Notes: generated by a model not told the origin, from the letters alone. Positions 53,436 through 62,748 are shown, counted from the stretch's first letter. The stretch: 64,000 bases of DNA from Rubripirellula lacrimiformis (GCF_007741535.1 NZ_CP036525.1:1302001-1366000), one strand, 5' to 3'. Translations and numbers: made by a program.

Positions 53436-56144
53436 CTATTCCGCAGTGTCTTCGTAGATCGGTAGGTGCCGGTAATACACTTCTAAGTTCAATAAGTTCA
53501 TCGTCGTCACGTACAGGCGGCCAGCGTGAACGCTCCATCGATCCGGCACGGGACTGACCGGGTCCCAACTGCCGATGGCGGGGCCGTCGTCCAGTTGGCT
53601 CTTTAGCAGGACCGGGTTCAGCGATTGGTTCCAACGTTCCCAGTGGCTGCCGCCCATATGGAACATCACTTGGGTTGCGTAGTACCAGTAATAGGCGTCC
53701 CGCTGCGGTGACACAGCGGTGCCCATTTGCGGTGGGTATTCCAGCAGGTAATCCGCAGCCGACCGCATCGCCGGGGTGTCTCGTTGCCAACCGGCGTACA
53801 TCCGCATCAGCATGCCAACCGCTGTCATCGTTGGCGTGGCGAATCGGCCATGGCGCTGGGTTGGCGTGTCGGGAGCGAACGGGTTGTACCGATAGCGATC
53901 ATCCCGATCGGGGCTTTGTGCCATGTCCAGCCAGGTTTCGATTCCATCATAGGTTTTCGGTGATACCTCCAAACCAGACAATTGGCCGCTTTTGAGCGCC
54001 ATCATCATCCATCCGGTGACGCTGGTGTCGGAACTGACTTGCGGCGAATAGCGCCAACCACCACGGCTAAGGTGCTGAGTCGCCGCGATGTAGTCGAGGC
54101 ACATCTGGGCGGGTTCGCGGAGCGATTCGTCTTGCGTCATTCCATAGGCTTCGCAAAGCGCCAACGCGGCAATGCCATGCGAATAGAACGCGACATTGCG
54201 GTTGCTAAGCGGGTCTTCGGATCGATACAGATCACCATTGGTGCGTTGATTGTCGATCAGGAATTTCAGGCCACGGCTGACCGAGTCGGCGTACTGGTGT
54301 TCGCGGTGGGTGTAGCCGGCACCTTGGAATGCAAGCAGGCACAGTCCGGTCGCGGCGGTATCGCTGCGCAGAACCACATCGGTTCCATGTCCTTGCAGCG
54401 ACCAACTTCCGTCTTCGTTTTGGATGCGAGACAGGAACGCCAATCCTTTTTCGATTGCTTCTTCGGTGGCAGGTCCGACCATTCCGGCCGGCGTGGGGCT
54501 GGCGCCGCCTTCGGTTCGCATCACACGTCGGCTGAACGATTCCACCGCAGCGACTTTGTTTCCAAAGGGTGTGATGGGCCCGCCCACATCGCGTCGACGT
54601 CGTGTGCCGGTCGTCAAATCCATCGCTGCAATTTCGGGTGGTTCGATCGACGGCACAACGCCTGTGTTGCGATTGGGAAGATCTGCTAACCCGATGGGAC
54701 CGGTTTCCATTGGAAGATCGAAGTTGGGGCCGGCCATCGACAAAACGGCCAATGACGATACGTCGGGGGAAACCGATGGGCGTGTGGGCGACGAAGCCAA
54801 CGGTCGCTCGGCGATCTCTGAACTAGCCGAACTTGGATTGGCGGCGGTGGCAACCGATTCGCCGCTGGCGGTGGGTGGGCCGGCCGGTGAAAAGCCCATT
54901 CCGGCGGACGTTCGATTGGCTCGGCCCGGGACGCGCATCTCGCGACCAGCGGTGATCTCGGGGGATCCGGCTGCCGCGGTCGGATTGCGGCTGGTTCGAT
55001 CGCCCGATGATAGATCAGCCGAACGTGAATCACTTTGTTGGGCGCCTGGTGCATCGCCCAACGAAAGAACGGCACCGGTGGACTTGTTGTCCCGTGACAT
55101 CGGTGTTTCGATCGGTGTCATCATGCGATCCGCGTCGGGGGTTAGCCGTGCGATCGCAACGGCCGGCGGCGCCGGCGCTGAACCCGCCGGTTTCGGCCGC
55201 TGAGCCGTGGATGGGTCGCGGCGCGTTCGCTGCAGGCCTGCGTCACCGACCATCGGCATCGCCTCGCTGCGCTGCCGCGATCCGGCGCGTGACGGTTCGC
55301 GGTTTGCATTGGTGCTAACCGTGTCTGGCGACGGCAGTTGGAACTGATTGGGCGACTTCGCCGAGTTGCGTGAATGATCGGTGGGGCGATCGACCAGACG
55401 TTCTTGCACGTTCGCAGTCACGGCGACGTCGGGTGCCACGGGCGGTCGTTCGGACGTGGGCATGGAATCCGAGAATGCGGCTTGCCGCCGCGCCAGTTTG
55501 GCTGGTGCATCGCTGGGTTGTGGCAATGACTCGGACAGGTCTTCGCGTTTGATCAAGTGGTCTCGGCTCGGCCGTGCGATGGGATCGCGCGGCATCGGCA
55601 TCTCTAGCTGCGGCGCGGTATGGGCGACCGGTGGAAGCTGACGTTGCTGGCGCGGTGTGACAGGCGACGCTGTTTCTGTTTCGGCAGGTTGGGACCAGTC
55701 GGGCTGAGTCGATCGTTGGTCCGGTTTCTTGAACAGGTACTCGGGGACGGTACGCTTGACGGGAAGACGTTCTGGTTTGACCCCGGTAAATGCGTCCGGG
55801 AAATAGTGGCTGAAAATGATGACGTTGATGGCCAACATCAACAGGACCAAGTGCACCAGGACGCTCATCAGGAAGCCCAGTTGCAGCGATTTCTGGACGT
55901 ACTTGGATGCGAATCTTCGCACCACAACATCCAACCCAAACGCGGTCAGGGGCACCGCAACGATGTAGGTCCGGGCATTCCATTGCCACCGTGCGTCATC
56001 GAACGACAACTGCGTCGCGATCAGGTACGTCACGACGGACGCCAGCACCGCAATCGACAGGTCCAACGGCCACATCCGGTCGGAAGTGTTGTCGGCGGAT
56101 TCAGAGGAGTAAGCGTCAGAGGTCACGAAAAACTGTTGTCCCAA
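53436..56144 (-). CDS. TonB-like-layout membrane protein with terpene-cyclase-fold C-terminal domain
   Basis: The 902-residue product has three membrane segments at about residues 24-46, 60-76 and 88-112. A linker of roughly 440 residues rich in Pro, Ser, Arg and Thr follows (LPVKRTVPEYLFKKPDQ, then APAPPAVAIARLTPD). From about 557 an alpha/alpha-toroid of the prenyltransferase/squalene-cyclase type begins with a QW-like repeat IEKGLAFLSRIQNEDGSW. Repeats continue with GLKFLIDNQRTNGDL, CLDYIAATQHLSRGGWRYSP and SDTSVTGWMMMALKSG. No DxDD catalytic motif is seen, so cyclase activity is unlikely. It is the last gene of a unit with ExbB and ExbD, 12 bp after exbD. TTG 56144 or GTG 56126 may be the start. 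Confidence 0.8.
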   Translation of the reverse strand: MGQQFFVTSDAYSSESADNTSDRMWPLDLSIAVLASVVTYLIATQLSFDDARWQWNARTYIVAVPLTAFGLDVVVRRFASKYVQKSLQLGFLMSVLVHLVLLMLAINVIIFSHYFPDAFTGVKPERLPVKRTVPEYLFKKPDQRSTQPDWSQPAETETASPVTPRQQRQLPPVAHTAPQLEMPMPRDPIARPSRDHLIKREDLSESLPQPSDAPAKLARRQAAFSDSMPTSERPPVAPDVAVTANVQERLVDRPTDHSRNSAKSPNQFQLPSPDTVSTNANREPSRAGSRQRSEAMPMVGDAGLQRTRRDPSTAQRPKPAGSAPAPPAVAIARLTPDADRMMTPIETPMSRDNKSTGAVLSLGDAPGAQQSDSRSADLSSGDRTSRNPTAAAGSPEITAGREMRVPGRANRTSAGMGFSPAGPPTASGESVATAANPSSASSEIAERPLASSPTRPSVSPDVSSLAVLSMAGPNFDLPMETGPIGLADLPNRNTGVVPSIEPPEIAAMDLTTGTRRRRDVGGPITPFGNKVAAVESFSRRVMRTEGGASPTPAGMVGPATEEAIEKGLAFLSRIQNEDGSWSLQGHGTDVVLRSDTAATGLCLLAFQGAGYTHREHQYADSVSRGLKFLIDNQRTNGDLYRSEDPLSNRNVAFYSHGIAALALCEAYGMTQDESLREPAQMCLDYIAATQHLSRGGWRYSPQVSSDTSVTGWMMMALKSGQLSGLEVSPKTYDGIETWLDMAQSPDRDDRYRYNPFAPDTPTQRHGRFATPTMTAVGMLMRMYAGWQRDTPAMRSAADYLLEYPPQMGTAVSPQRDAYYWYYATQVMFHMGGSHWERWNQSLNPVLLKSQLDDGPAIGSWDPVSPVPDRWSVHAGRLYVTTMNLLNLEVYYRHLPIYEDTAE

Positions 56145-56156
56145 GGAATGCGATTT

Positions 56157-56579
56157 CTAAGTGCCCGGGCCCTCTTGGGTCGTCACGGCATAGTCGCTGA
56201 CGCCGGTTCGGTTGCAGGCATCCATCACGCTGACCACGGGTTGGAATGACGTTTCCCGGTCCGCCCGAATCACGACGGATTGGTTGGTGGGATTGTTGGC
56301 GACCGCGGTTTCCAGGACCCCCCTCAGTTCATCCAATGTGGTGGCTTGCCCGCCAACATAAAACGTACCTGTGGCGTCAATGTCAACGATGACTTCCCGT
56401 GGTTTGCCAGTCATCGGCACCGCGCTGGTTGCCGACGGCAAAACGATGTCCAGTCGCCGTTCTTCGTCCTCGAATTCGCTGGTCACCAGGAAAAAAATCA
56501 GCAACAAAAAGACCACATCGATCAGTGGGGTCAGGCTAAGCGTGCTGGCGACGGAGGATCGCTTGATTTTTACAGCCAT
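56157..56579 (-). CDS. ExbD/TolR-family biopolymer transport protein
   Basis: The 140-residue product has one N-terminal membrane segment and the ExbD/TolR signature. TLSLTPLIDVVFLLLIFFLV carries the membrane aspartate that couples to proton flow. A periplasmic domain follows with LDIVLPSATSA and VVIRADRETSFQPVVSVMDA. With ExbB it forms the stator-like motor that transmits the proton-motive force to an envelope partner. It follows exbB by 3 bp and precedes the toroid protein by 12 bp, so the three are translated from one message. Confidence 0.93.
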   Translation of the reverse strand: MAVKIKRSSVASTLSLTPLIDVVFLLLIFFLVTSEFEDEERRLDIVLPSATSAVPMTGKPREVIVDIDATGTFYVGGQATTLDELRGVLETAVANNPTNQSVVIRADRETSFQPVVSVMDACNRTGVSDYAVTTQEGPGT

Positions 56580-56582
56580 GCA

Positions 56583-57581
56583 TCAACCCGTCTTGGCTTG
56601 GTCGCGAGACTTGCCGGTTTGTTTGGGCAGTGGTGGAGCCGGTGGGGCCTCGTTCAGGGTGTCGTGCATTCGCAGAGTCCCATCCGAATTCATTTGGCGT
56701 CGTCCAGTGAATCGGGCCAATCCGGGCGCGACATCGAATGACAATTGTTCAATGCGGTGGAACAGTTTGATCAGTCGGTTTTCCAAATACAGTGCCAACA
56801 TGGCCGCGGGAATCGCCACCACCAACCCGGCCAACGTCGTCACCAGGGCGGTGTAGATCCCTTCGGAAAGTTGCTCGCTACGGCTTCGGTCGGCGGTCAA
56901 TGTGGTGGATTCATGAAATGCCACGATCATTCCCCACACCGTTCCTAGCAATCCCATTAGCGGCGTCGCAGCAGCAGCTAGCGTCAGCCATCGAATCGGC
57001 GATGCCTGGTGGTCAGCTTCGCGTTCGATGGTCTCGCTAGCCGCACGCTCGATGTCCGCCAACGGTTGGCCGGTGCGCCGCAGCATTGCCATGATGACCC
57101 GGCTCGCCGGCGATGGCGATTCGATGCATGCGTGGTAGGCGGCGGTCGGATCAAATTTTGAAATCGGATCCAACATGGCCGCCAACTGTTTCCGCAGCTT
57201 CATCGGGATGATCCGGCGACGGCGCAGACTGGCAAACCGTTCCACTGCCAAAGCGACCACCAAGAAACTCATGATCCCGATCGGAATCATGAAAGCGCCC
57301 CCGCGGGAGATCAGCGTCAGCAGATCGATTCCCGACGGTGCCGCACCGGGCGGTGTCGGGTCGGGTTGATCTGTCATGATCGATTGGATCTCTGACGCAT
57401 CGATGGGCACGTTGGCATCGATCGACCGAGGGTCACGAATCACCGGGCCGGTCGGGCCACCGTTTTGTGCCACGGACACTGTCGCATTCGCAGCCATCAT
57501 CACGACGACGACGCCAGCTGTAACCAGGACGGTCCAGCTAGTCGGGCGGCAAAAGCGATGGGTTTCGGTCTTAGATCGCAT
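56583..57581 (-). CDS. ExbB/TolQ/MotA-family proton channel protein
   Basis: The 332-residue product begins with a signal-like hydrophobic segment (about 15-38). A short extracytoplasmic stretch and the ExbB/TolQ core follow. That core has a first membrane helix in GGAFMIPIGIMSFLVVALAV, a long cytoplasmic helix, and two further helices in the family region TPLMGLLGTVWGMIVAF and IYTALVTTLAGLVVAIPAAM. The ATG at 57581 overlaps the TGA of the TPR gene (TGATG), so translation is coupled. An N-terminal extra segment ahead of the core is seen in other TPR-linked ExbB proteins. It should form the pentameric motor with the ExbD product next door. Confidence 0.93.
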   Translation of the reverse strand: MRSKTETHRFCRPTSWTVLVTAGVVVVMMAANATVSVAQNGGPTGPVIRDPRSIDANVPIDASEIQSIMTDQPDPTPPGAAPSGIDLLTLISRGGAFMIPIGIMSFLVVALAVERFASLRRRRIIPMKLRKQLAAMLDPISKFDPTAAYHACIESPSPASRVIMAMLRRTGQPLADIERAASETIEREADHQASPIRWLTLAAAATPLMGLLGTVWGMIVAFHESTTLTADRSRSEQLSEGIYTALVTTLAGLVVAIPAAMLALYLENRLIKLFHRIEQLSFDVAPGLARFTGRRQMNSDGTLRMHDTLNEAPPAPPLPKQTGKSRDQAKTG

Positions 57582-60500
57582 CACTTGGTTAAGGCCTCTA
57601 GCCGCTGGCTCGATTTTTCGGCGAGTTCGTGTTGAGGGTGGTTTTCGGCGACGTACTGGTAGAATCCTTCGGCCAGTTTTGTTGCCTTCTGTTTCGCCGC
57701 CTGGGTCTGTGCTGACTGTATCAGCAGTTCGCTGCAGCGACCGGCTTCGAAGCCGCTTTTGGCCTGCCAGTTCTTGATCGATGCGGGAGCCTTCTGGGCG
57801 CCGAACCCAAACATCACTCGCTGGAACTCGGGAATCGCTTGATCGAACTTGCGATCCGCAAAATGGATTTCGCCCATCATGAAGCGAGCCCTAGCGGCTA
57901 GTTCGCTGCGATAGTTTTCCGCGACTTCGCCATAGAATTTCAGGGCGCGGTCATTTTCTTGTTTTTGTTGATACGCAAATCCCGATTCGTAGAACACCTG
58001 CGGCAGGTAGTCCGACGCAGGGAATCGCTCGCGAAGTTCGTTGTACCACTGAATGGCTTCGTCCCAATCTTTCAACTGAGCGGCGCTTTGCCCACCATGC
58101 AACAACGTCAGCTCGCGGACTTGGCGTTCTGCGTTTCCACGAACCGATTGCGATGTGTCGTTGTTCTTGCGGATCCGTTGCTTCGCTTGGCGATACCCTT
58201 CCAACGCGTTTGGGTAGTCGCCTTCTTTGAACCTAGATTCCGCAACCATCATCAAGGCATCAAAGCTAAGCCTGCCATCGGGGTGCCGCTGGGCTTGTTT
58301 GGCAAACGCTTCTTCAGCAGCATCAAAGTCGTCGACTTTGAAATGCGACCAGCCGAGGCGATAGAGTGCTTTTTCGGAAAGTTCAGGGCTGTCGGCACGT
58401 TCCGAAGCAATCAGGAATTGGTCGGCAGCCTTCTTCCATTGACCTTCGACGTAGTGACGTTGTCCAAGGAAATAGGATGATTCGGCAACCAACGGGCTGT
58501 CCGGGTAGTCCACGGTCAGTTGGCGAAAGTGGTCGGCTGCGGCGGTGTCGTCGCCAACTTCTTGCATGGACCAACCCAGTTCGTAAAGCACTTTGTCCAT
58601 CGACGGGTACTGGGGAACTTCACTAACCAAACGTTGCAAATTTTTAGCGGCCTGGGCGGGCAGCTTTTCGGTTTGGTCGATGAGCGCTAGTTCGTACAAA
58701 GCATGTCCAAGGTTGACGCCGCTTGGTTGTTTGGCCAAGTACTTCTCTAGATCTGCCCTGCCCTCTTTGTACTGCTTGCTGTTTCGGTGCGCGATCCCGC
58801 GAGTCAGCAGGGCATCGTTGGCCAATGGATGATTGGGATAGCGATCAATCATTTGGTTGACCGCCTTCATCGCCTGTTCGTAATCGCCCGCCTGAAGCAA
58901 CGAGAATGCTTTGCCGTATTGGGCGTACGGAAGCAGGCCGGGGTCGCGTGTCGCCCCCAGGATCTGGTCAAAGTAAGTGTTGGCGTCCGAGTGGTTGCCG
59001 GCGGTGCTAGCCGATTGGGCCAGCTTGTAACGCGCTTGGTCGGCCATCCGTGTGTCCGGCGCGGCGGTGACCATTTCTTTCCAGGTCGCGATCGCCGCAT
59101 CGCTTTGGCCGGCAGCCATCTGGGCCTGGCCAACCATCAATCGGGCTTCGGCCGCACGCGGCCCTTGGGGATCGATCTCGGATGCGGCAGCAAACGCGAT
59201 TGCGGCTTCGGCGGGCCGTTTCAACATCAGTTCGGCCTGGCCGATCAACAGGTTGGCATCCGCCTTTTGCGCTGGCTGGGGAAACGATCCCAGTTCCGTC
59301 TGCAACATCCGAATCGTGTCGGCATACGTTCCCGAGGCGTTGGATGTCGTCGCCGCACGCAAAACCCAAACGGGGCGTTGCACGTTGTCTTTGGGAGTCG
59401 AGGCAATCAGGTTCTCGTACGCCTGCGCCGCTTGCTTGGTGTTGCCGGTCTGCAGGTGCCCTTCGGCGGCAACAAAACGGACATCCGAAATCAGCATGTC
59501 GTTTGGGAATTTTTGGACAAACTCGTCCGCCAGTTCGATCGCTTTCTTGGGCTGGTTGATCTGTAACGCCGAGAAGGCCGCGTTGTAGAGGGCCCGCGGT
59601 GCCAACTTGCCATCCGGCGATTCACGATACGCCTGTTCGAACAATTCCAACGACTGCTGGATGGTTTGCGGGTCCATCGAAAGCGATTCAGCCAAGTCCA
59701 GTCGCACCTCGGTCGCGAAATCGCCTTCCAGTCCTTTGTCGATCTGCTGTTGGGCGATCTTTGCCGCTTCGCTCGGTTTGCCCTGGTCGATCGCGATTCG
59801 GGCTAACCAGTGACTCGCTTCGGTAGCCGCAGCAGGGTTGGTTTGCTGCAGTACTTTCGCGAAACGTTTGGCGGCTTCATCGATGTCGCCGCTGCGATAG
59901 ATGCTTTGGGCCGACGCTAAGGTGGCCGATGCCGCGTATTCCGATTCAGGAAATTGGCTTAGCAGTTGCTCGTATTTCGCGGCGGCCTCGGCTGCCTGGT
60001 CCGCTTGCGCTAATGCAAAGGCTTGGCGAAAGATCGCGTAGGCTTGGTCTTCGGGCGAATCGGTGGATTCAATCGCTTGCTGCAGCGACTTCACTGCGGC
60101 GAGGTGTTCCCCACGCAGAATTGCCAAGTCGCCCAACCGCAAATGGACATCGGTCACCAGTTCGCCCTGGTCGCAACTGCTAAGCAGCTGTTGGTACGAC
60201 GAGATCGCATCCTCCGGTTGGTTCAGTTCTTCCTGGGCGACGCCTCGAGCGTACAGTGTGTCGCACCGGAGCGGCGAATCTTTGGCCTCCGGAAGGGCTA
60301 GCAGTTCATCGTAATAAGCGATCGCACGGGGGATTTGTCCCAGTCCGTAGGATGCTTCGCCACAGTAGAAAATCGCACGATCAGAGAACCTCGATTTCGG
60401 GAACTCTTTGCGTAGCAGTTGGAACGTCGCCAAGGACTGTTTCAGCCGATCCATGTCGCGTTGGGCGCCGTCACCCGCGGACGCATACAGGCACCAACCG

Positions 60501-61003
60501 TAGTTCGCCAAGCTTTCTTCGCGCAGGTCGTAGGTCTTGTCCTGAATCGCTTGGGCAAACGCTTTGGACGCTGCCGCATAGTCCGGCGGCGCCGTTTGCA
60601 TGTGGCAGACCCCTAGATAGTGAGCCGCTTTGGACGCCATCGGATGATTCGGGTAGGCAGCCAGGAACTTATCCCAACCCTGGATAGCCAGTTCCAGTGC
60701 ACCGCCGGTTTGGAAGTTTGCCGCGTCGGCGTAAGCCGCCATCGACGCCTCGTCCGACGCCGTCGTGGAATCCGCTGCGCCGTTTGGCGATGGATCCTGC
60801 GCGATCACATCGTTGGCCGACGGAATCATCCATAGGGCTGCGATGGCGACCAAACCCGCTCGGATCACGAATGATCCGCCAATCGATCGACGGCCATCAC
60901 GGGAATGAAGCGTCTTCGGTTCGAATGCGGCGCTGTCGCGTCCGTCGTTCCACTGCTTGCTAGGAATCGCAGCGACCGGGGGCATGACTGACGGCCTGAT
61001 CAC
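57581..61003 (-). CDS. Large TPR-repeat envelope protein, first gene of the ExbBD unit
   Basis: The product is 1,140 residues from the GTG at 61003, which has ggagag at a 4-nt spacing; ATG 60985 is the next option. A hydrophobic segment near residues 46-69 (VIRAGLVAIAALWMIPSAN) may act as a signal or anchor. At least twenty tetratricopeptide-like units follow, e.g. YYDELLALPEAKDSPLRCD, AIYRSG-like repeats, ALYELGWSMQEVGDDTAAAD and ALYRLGWSHFKVDDFDAAEE. Similar repeats occur in YbgF/CpoB and BamD-type envelope proteins. Genes for large TPR proteins next to ExbB/ExbD suggest a scaffold or lid for the motor. Function is inferred from context only. Confidence 0.85.
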   Translation of the reverse strand: MIRPSVMPPVAAIPSKQWNDGRDSAAFEPKTLHSRDGRRSIGGSFVIRAGLVAIAALWMIPSANDVIAQDPSPNGAADSTTASDEASMAAYADAANFQTGGALELAIQGWDKFLAAYPNHPMASKAAHYLGVCHMQTAPPDYAAASKAFAQAIQDKTYDLREESLANYGWCLYASAGDGAQRDMDRLKQSLATFQLLRKEFPKSRFSDRAIFYCGEASYGLGQIPRAIAYYDELLALPEAKDSPLRCDTLYARGVAQEELNQPEDAISSYQQLLSSCDQGELVTDVHLRLGDLAILRGEHLAAVKSLQQAIESTDSPEDQAYAIFRQAFALAQADQAAEAAAKYEQLLSQFPESEYAASATLASAQSIYRSGDIDEAAKRFAKVLQQTNPAAATEASHWLARIAIDQGKPSEAAKIAQQQIDKGLEGDFATEVRLDLAESLSMDPQTIQQSLELFEQAYRESPDGKLAPRALYNAAFSALQINQPKKAIELADEFVQKFPNDMLISDVRFVAAEGHLQTGNTKQAAQAYENLIASTPKDNVQRPVWVLRAATTSNASGTYADTIRMLQTELGSFPQPAQKADANLLIGQAELMLKRPAEAAIAFAAASEIDPQGPRAAEARLMVGQAQMAAGQSDAAIATWKEMVTAAPDTRMADQARYKLAQSASTAGNHSDANTYFDQILGATRDPGLLPYAQYGKAFSLLQAGDYEQAMKAVNQMIDRYPNHPLANDALLTRGIAHRNSKQYKEGRADLEKYLAKQPSGVNLGHALYELALIDQTEKLPAQAAKNLQRLVSEVPQYPSMDKVLYELGWSMQEVGDDTAAADHFRQLTVDYPDSPLVAESSYFLGQRHYVEGQWKKAADQFLIASERADSPELSEKALYRLGWSHFKVDDFDAAEEAFAKQAQRHPDGRLSFDALMMVAESRFKEGDYPNALEGYRQAKQRIRKNNDTSQSVRGNAERQVRELTLLHGGQSAAQLKDWDEAIQWYNELRERFPASDYLPQVFYESGFAYQQKQENDRALKFYGEVAENYRSELAARARFMMGEIHFADRKFDQAIPEFQRVMFGFGAQKAPASIKNWQAKSGFEAGRCSELLIQSAQTQAAKQKATKLAEGFYQYVAENHPQHELAEKSSQRLEALTK

Positions 61004-61416
61004 AAACTCTCTCCGATACCATAGCAGTGACAAGAATCCAGACCGCAGCAAGCCATGCGTACCGCGTCAGGGAATCAACGTGCGATCGCTGGAATGGGTC
61101 TCCCCACCGCATCGCCTTTGTATTCTAGCGGCCTAGCAAATGGTTCGATAGTTCGACGGCGCCGCTTGCCTAGTCCGAAAAGGTCGCCAATTGCCGTGTT
61201 TTGCCTATCTGGCCAACCTTCGCCGATCGGATCATGAACCGATTGGGCTGCCGGTCCGTATGGTGTTTTTCCAGCGGTATGTGAATTCGGCTAGTTGCGA
61301 CGCCCTGTCCGTCGCTGCGGGTTCCCACCGGCAGGATGCAGCCCGTTGGGGGCTGCTTAGACGCTGGGGACTGTCGGGCTTTTGTTCCTGTTTTGGCGGT
61401 GTGGGAACCGTTCTTT

Positions 61417-61517
61417 GGCCGAAGTAAATTTTGGTATCCGAGTGAACTTGGTCCCCGAGTGAAACGGGACCCCAGTGGTTGCGGGCCCCAAGTGGATCCT
61501 GTCCCCGGGTGAAACTG
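61417..61517. repeat. 16-17 bp degenerate tandem repeat, 6 copies
   Basis: Successive units are ggccgaagtaaatttt, ggtatccgagtgaactt, ggtccccgagtgaaacg, ggaccccagtggttgcg, ggccccaagtggatcct and gtccccgggtgaaactg. The shared core is GGnCCCnAGTG followed by GA or AA. The array is more diverged than the one at 51649-51712 but has the same core. Confidence 0.75.
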
Positions 61518-61526
61518 GGGCGACGC

Positions 61527-61576
61527 GCCTATCGACTCGGGGCCGCCTATCGACTCGGGGCCGCCGATCGGATCGG
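61527..61576. repeat. 18-bp tandem repeat, 2 copies plus partial
   Basis: The unit gcctatcgactcggggcc occurs at 61527-61544 and 61545-61562 without mismatch, then decays (gccgatcggatcgg). It abuts the 16-17 bp array on its right. Confidence 0.8.
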
Positions 61577-61664
61577 ATGGGTCAGCGGATTCCCGCAAAT
61601 GCCTATGGGCTGCCGAATCGCGATTTTGTTTTTTTTGCCACCTCTTAGTTACTCAAGACGCAAC

Positions 61665-62657
61665 ATGTCGAACCTTCACTGTCTGATCACCGGCGGCGCC
61701 GGATTCATTGGGTCTCACCTTGCCGAGTCCCTGCTGGGACAGGGGCATCGTGTGACGGTCGTCGATGATCTTTCCACCGGACGGGCAACCAACCTCAGTG
61801 GCATCATCGATCATCCCGGGCTGACCTATGTCGAAGGCACTGTCGAAGACGAAGCGTTGGTGGCGCGGTTGGTCGATAAGGCGGACCGCGTCTACCACTT
61901 GGCCGCGGCGGTCGGTGTCGCGCTGATCGCAAGCCAGCCGATCCAAACCATCGAACGAAACATCTACCCGACCCAATTGATTCTGAAACGCTTGGGCGAG
62001 CGAGCGTCGCGGGGTGACTTTGCGCCCTGCTTCATCGCCAGTACCAGCGAAGTCTACGGTAAGAATCCGAAAGAGGTTTGGACCGAAGAGGACGATTTGG
62101 TGTTCGGTTCGACAACCAAGCCGCGATGGAGCTACGGGGTGTCCAAGGCGATCGATGAATTCTTAGCACTGGCGTTCCACAAAGAGAACAAATTGCCGGT
62201 CGTCGTGGGGCGGTTCTTTAACGTCGTCGGCCCGCGTCAGACGGGCGCCTATGGCATGGTGCTGCCACGATTTGTGGACGCAGCGCTGCGTGGCGATCCC
62301 TTGGTCGTGCATGACGACGGGAAACAGATCCGCTGTTTTGCACACGTGGGCGATGTCATCGGCGCGGTCACCAAATTGGTGGATACGCCGTCGGCAGCCG
62401 GGCGTGTGTACAACATCGGCAGCGACGTGCCAGTGTCGATCCTGGAACTGGCACAGCGTGTGATCGCGCGAGTGAATCCGGAATCGAAGATCGATTTTCA
62501 ATCGTACTCAGACGCCTACGACGAGTCGTTCGAGGACATCCGCCGTCGTGTTCCCGATCTGACGCGAATCAGCGACACCATCGGCTATGCCCCGACAAAA
62601 GATCTGGATGCCATCATCGATTCGGTGGCCGAGCACCAGCGAACACTATTGGGCTGA
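61665..62657 (+). CDS. NAD-dependent nucleotide-sugar epimerase/dehydratase
   Basis: The 330-residue product is an extended SDR with TGGAGFIGSHLAE at residues 9-21, a STSEVYGK segment, and the catalytic pair Y157 and K161 in SYGVSKAIDEF. It continues with RFFNVVGPRQTGAYGMVLPR and ends with VYNIGSDVPVSILELAQR, as in UDP-glucose 4-epimerases and UDP-glucuronate decarboxylases. It uses NAD to rearrange a nucleotide sugar for polysaccharide or glycoprotein synthesis; the substrate cannot be read. ATG 61665 fits the family start. Longer in-frame extensions would translate the tandem repeat array and are discarded. Confidence 0.92.
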   Translation: MSNLHCLITGGAGFIGSHLAESLLGQGHRVTVVDDLSTGRATNLSGIIDHPGLTYVEGTVEDEALVARLVDKADRVYHLAAAVGVALIASQPIQTIERNIYPTQLILKRLGERASRGDFAPCFIASTSEVYGKNPKEVWTEEDDLVFGSTTKPRWSYGVSKAIDEFLALAFHKENKLPVVVGRFFNVVGPRQTGAYGMVLPRFVDAALRGDPLVVHDDGKQIRCFAHVGDVIGAVTKLVDTPSAAGRVYNIGSDVPVSILELAQRVIARVNPESKIDFQSYSDAYDESFEDIRRRVPDLTRISDTIGYAPTKDLDAIIDSVAEHQRTLLG

Positions 62658-62748
62658 TAAGGTCTAATGGAAATCGCCTGCCGTCACGGCGTTTTCCAGC
62701 AGCCGATCGGTTGCGCCTCGTTCACACTTGCGACCCTGAGAAAGAAAT

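Larger units (their letters stand above)
61004..61664. other. 661-bp divergent region with tandem repeats
   Basis: No gene is supported. The region separates the TPR-ExbBD unit (leftward) from the epimerase gene (rightward) and must carry both promoters, though none was recognised. It contains a hairpin gcagccc-gttgg-gggctgc at 61338-61356, a six-copy 16-17 bp array at 61417-61517 and an 18-bp duplication at 61527-61562. Confidence 0.6.

Noticed and set aside
53436-54500. Squalene-hopene cyclase next to ExbBD, which would complete the hpn pathway
   Set aside because: The toroid repeats and QW-like motif are present but no DxDD catalytic motif is seen, and the protein is membrane-anchored with a long linker. 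It is not called as a cyclase.
54424-55203. A 259-codon plus-strand frame inside the toroid gene
   Set aside because: It lies antisense to the linker region, where unusual composition keeps other frames open. No ribosome binding site or domain is seen.
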